From: an uncultured Spirochaetaceae bacterium
GTDB taxonomy: Bacteria; Spirochaetota; Spirochaetia; SZUA-6; Bin103
DNA: 8,023 bases
Reading direction: 5' to 3'
Assembly: GCA_913043885.1 (NCBI GenBank)
Contig: CAJWOB010000102.1
Span: 1-8,023, forward strand
Made by a program: the position numbers and the translations under genes. Each line of letters begins with the position of its first letter. The stretch's first letter is position 1. The notes under the pieces are model-generated. The model searched no databases. It had not been told where the DNA came from and was given only the letters and a program-made list of their open reading frames with translations. This document shows, in pieces, positions 6,043-8,023 of this stretch.

Positions 6043-6423
6043 ATGACCTCGGTACTTCTGGCAGGTCTCGGTGGCTTTGTCGGTTCCTCGCTTCGCTATG
6101 GCGTCGCACTGCTCCTGCCCGCCGCGTCACGCGGCGGGTTTGGCGTGGCCACCGTTGCCGTTAACGTAGTTGGCTGTCTATCCATTGGCGTGATCACCCA
6201 GGCGATGGCATCCCGCGGCGCGCTCTCGCCGCACCTCACCGTGTTCCTGATGGTTGGCTTGCTGGGTGGCTTCACCACTTTCTCGACCTTCGGGCACGAA
6301 ACGGTCGAGATGTGGCAGCAGCGTGGCCCGTCCGTCGCTGCGTTGGTGGCCGCCGCCCACGTCGTTCTCGGCGTCGGCGCCGTCTGGGTAGGCCGCCTTG
6401 CGACCCAGCGGGTACTGAACTAG
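6043..6423 (+). CDS. crcB: Fluoride ion channel CrcB/Fluc
   Basis: A 126-residue inner-membrane protein, the normal length for a dual-topology Fluc subunit, with four hydrophobic helices. It opens with the family signature GLGGFVGSSLRYG (residues 8-20), has the conserved asparagine N41 in NVVGCLSIG, and carries the diagnostic GLLGGFTTFSTFG at 72-84, which holds the sodium-site glycine/threonine turn and the phenylalanines lining the fluoride pore. These channels let fluoride leave the cytoplasm and protect enolase and pyrophosphatase. ATG 6043 matches the usual N-terminus; ATG 6022 would add seven residues and lies inside the inverted-repeat spacer. There is only one crcB here, so a homodimer is expected unless a second copy exists elsewhere. 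Its stop is 7 bases from the stop of the convergent tam gene. It has no obvious functional tie to its neighbours. Confidence 0.93.
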   Translation: MTSVLLAGLGGFVGSSLRYGVALLLPAASRGGFGVATVAVNVVGCLSIGVITQAMASRGALSPHLTVFLMVGLLGGFTTFSTFGHETVEMWQQRGPSVAALVAAAHVVLGVGAVWVGRLATQRVLN

Positions 6424-6430
6424 CCGGCGG

Positions 6431-7249
6431 TCACAGGGTGGCAAGGATGAACAGCCGCCGGAAGGGAAACAGCGTGGCGCCGGTGGGCGTCGGTGGATAT
6501 GCCTCCCGCAGCCGCTTGCGGTAGCTACTCGAGAACCGTTCGCGATCGTCTGGCTGCAGGGCGGCGAGTACCGGGCGCAGTGCAGAACCCTTGAGCCACT
6601 CGAACACCGGGTCCGCGCCGGCAAGCGGATGGAGATACTCGGTGGTCCAAATCTCCACATCGGCGGCGACATCGGCCAGGGCGTGGTAGTAGCTGTCGCG
6701 ATGGTTCACCCAGTCGCGTTCCGCCCATCGTAGCGCAGGCGCCACGCGATCGTCAGGCAGACCAAGGGCTCGCAGCGACTCACCGATCAGGCGATGTGAT
6801 GACTGGTCCCAGTTCACCGGCACCTGGATAGCCAGGCAACTCCCGGCCCCGCGCAGATAGGAGGCCAGCCGGCGCAGCAGCGGCGTGTGACTCTCGTCGA
6901 CCCAGTGCAGGACCGCGTTGGAGAAGATGAGGTCGAACCGCCCGTTCGGACACCAAGTGCGGATGTCGCCGTGGCGCCACTCGATGCGGGCGGCGCGCTC
7001 GGCCGGGTGCTCGGCGGCACGGCCACGTGCGTCGTCGAGCATCTCGCTGGAGCTGTCGAGCCCTAGCAACCGAGCCCGTGCCCATCGTTCCGCTATCAGC
7101 CAGGTAACCCGGCCGTCGCCACACCCCAGATCGCAGACGGTAGCCGGGTCGGTTAGGGCGACCTGGCGGAGCAGATATAGTGCCGGCCTGAGGCGGGAGG
7201 TCGCGAAGCGCTGATATTGACCGGGGTCCCAGGTTGGCGTGTGCGTCAC
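6431..7249 (-). CDS. tam: Trans-aconitate 2-methyltransferase
   Basis: A 272-residue class I SAM methyltransferase that follows the Tam pattern from end to end: WDPGQYQRF near the N-terminus, motif I DLGCGDGRVT at 40-49, D65 in GLDSSSEML, D95 after strand 3, FDLIFSNAVLHWV at 105-117, IQVPVN at 141-146, and the closing LFPFRRLFILA at 260-270. Length is close to that of characterised Tam proteins. Tam methylates trans-aconitate, a spontaneous isomer of the citric-acid-cycle intermediate cis-aconitate that inhibits aconitase, using SAM in the cytosol. The start is GTG 7249, giving THTPTWDP; the GTG overlaps the sulfatase TGA in a GTGA junction. No Shine-Dalgarno is present (the upstream bases are a C run on this strand), so translation probably depends on ribosomes finishing the sulfatase. 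The exact substrate is not proven, since near relatives methylate other carboxylates. Confidence 0.88.
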   Translation of the reverse strand: MTHTPTWDPGQYQRFATSRLRPALYLLRQVALTDPATVCDLGCGDGRVTWLIAERWARARLLGLDSSSEMLDDARGRAAEHPAERAARIEWRHGDIRTWCPNGRFDLIFSNAVLHWVDESHTPLLRRLASYLRGAGSCLAIQVPVNWDQSSHRLIGESLRALGLPDDRVAPALRWAERDWVNHRDSYYHALADVAADVEIWTTEYLHPLAGADPVFEWLKGSALRPVLAALQPDDRERFSSSYRKRLREAYPPTPTGATLFPFRRLFILATL

Positions 7250-8023
7250 GCGGGGGGGGATTCGACGGCGGCGCCACGCCAGCCGCCGTCGAGCAGCGCT
7301 ATCAACTCGCGCTTGTGCTCTGCGTAGTCGACGTCGTCGGCCAGGCTACGTGTTTCGTGCGGATCCACTTCCAGGTCGTACAGCTCCTCCGCGGTAACCC
7401 CGCCGCGGTCTTCGTAGCGCACGTAGCGGTAGCGATCGGTGCGCACCGAGTAGCCGTGGTGACCGGTGGGGCGGGTAGGGGAGCCCTCGCCCTCTACGGG
7501 CGGCGCCGCGAGCGCGATGTCGCCGGCCGCAACTGGGATCTCAGCAAACGCCGCGCGTTTACCGGGGAGCCCCGGATTGGCGAGCAGGGGAGCGCAGCTG
7601 CGGCCTTCGAGATGGGCGGGGGCGTCGACACCGCACAGCTCACAGATCGTGGGGTAGACGTCGACGTGCTCGGTCAGCGCGGAGGTGGCGGTAGCTGCGC
7701 CGGAATCAGGTGTACGAATGAGGAGCGGCACACGGAGATCCAGCTCGTAGTGGGTCTTCTTGCCGAAATGATCGTGCTCGCCGAGGCTGTAGCCGTGATC
7801 GGTGGTCAGCACCACCACCGTATCCTCGGCGGCGCCGGCCTTCTCCAGCGCGTCGAGTAGTCGTCCTACCTGGGCGTCGAAGTAGCTCATGGCCGCGTAG
7901 TGGCCCTGGATAAGCTCCCGCCCCTGCTCCTCCGTGTGTCGCCACGGTGTGTCGTACAGATCCATTGTGTAGTACTGGCTCGGCTCGCTGTGGGGCACCG
8001 CGTACGGCGGCGCCATGAACAAC
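7246..8023 (-). CDS. Sulfatase, iduronate-2-sulfatase-like, C-terminal part (cut by right edge)
   Basis: About 259 residues of an alkaline-phosphatase-superfamily sulfatase are visible; the start and the catalytic Cys/Ser of the C/S-x-P-x-R formylglycine motif lie beyond the right edge. The visible part has RELIQGHYAAMSYFDAQVGRLL, then VVVLTTDHGYSLGEHDHFGKK with the metal-binding Asp-His pair and the active-site lysine, then RVPLLIRTP, EHVDVYPTICELCGV, LEGRSCAPLL, and the C-terminal GYSVRTDRYRYVRYE and ELYDLEVDPHET. This order and wording match iduronate-2-sulfatase and choline-sulfatase-like enzymes common in bacteria that degrade sulfated polysaccharides. The TGA overlaps the GTG of tam. 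Near the stop the gene carries an eight-C run (plus strand 7252-7259); given the two C-run lesions elsewhere, the last few residues should be viewed with care. Whether it is exported cannot be judged without the N-terminus. Confidence 0.88.
   Translation of the reverse strand, partial: LFMAPPYAVPHSEPSQYYTMDLYDTPWRHTEEQGRELIQGHYAAMSYFDAQVGRLLDALEKAGAAEDTVVVLTTDHGYSLGEHDHFGKKTHYELDLRVPLLIRTPDSGAATATSALTEHVDVYPTICELCGVDAPAHLEGRSCAPLLANPGLPGKRAAFAEIPVAAGDIALAAPPVEGEGSPTRPTGHHGYSVRTDRYRYVRYEDRGGVTAEELYDLEVDPHETRSLADDVDYAEHKRELIALLDGGWRGAAVESPPA

Noticed and set aside
6424..6461. Inverted repeat CCGGCGG/CCGCCGG at the crcB and tam 3' ends
   Set aside because: Seven pairs of pure G/C with a 24-base loop and no T tract. 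This is easily produced by chance at this base composition, and one arm lies within tam codons.
7234..7860. A 208-codon plus-strand open frame opposite the sulfatase
   Set aside because: No recognisable domain, and it is fully explained as the antisense shadow of the sulfatase coding frame.

Overview
This is a GC-rich bacterial window (about two thirds G+C by eye) in which almost every base is coding. Nine protein genes can be supported: seven look intact or run off an edge, and two are interrupted by single-base frameshifts. There are no rRNA or tRNA genes, CRISPR arrays, insertion sequences or phage genes that I can see. A sulfatase, two phytanoyl-CoA dioxygenase (PhyH) family proteins and a creatininase-family protein close together are typical of uncultured environmental bacteria rich in such enzymes, such as Planctomycetota, Poribacteria or Chloroflexota-like lineages. 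The sequence alone does not settle the phylum.

Layout from left to right. (1) The C-terminal part of a YdeI/OmpD-associated family protein, plus strand, cut by the left edge. (2) A convergent M48-family zinc metalloprotease, minus strand. (3) A PhyH-family Fe(II)/2-oxoglutarate oxygenase, minus strand, broken by one missing base in a G run at 2024-2027. (4) Divergent from it, a compact plus-strand cluster: a class I SAM methyltransferase, a creatininase-family amidohydrolase (broken by one missing base in the C run at 3662-3667) and a 12-helix MFS transporter. The first two overlap by one base, and the third starts 25 bases after the second. (5) A second, intact PhyH-family gene, minus strand, whose 3' end overlaps the transporter's. 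(6) Divergent from it, crcB (fluoride channel), plus strand. (7) Convergent with crcB, a trans-aconitate methyltransferase (tam), minus strand, whose GTG start overlaps the stop of (8) an iduronate-2-sulfatase-like sulfatase that runs off the right edge.

The most coherent functional unit is 1525-5149: oxygenase, methyltransferase, amidohydrolase and transporter around one divergent promoter region. This suggests uptake and breakdown, or tailoring and export, of a small molecule. The second oxygenase gene may belong to it. The substrate cannot be read from the sequence. Housekeeping-type genes (M48, crcB, tam) surround it.

Two broader patterns stand out. Both broken genes are restored to full family length by adding one C to a homopolymer, which looks more like base-calling error than decay. 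Several first-in-transcript genes have a -10-like hexamer 5-11 bases before the start codon and no Shine-Dalgarno sequence, whereas the internal creatininase gene has a textbook AGGAGG. This is what a genome using leaderless mRNAs would look like.
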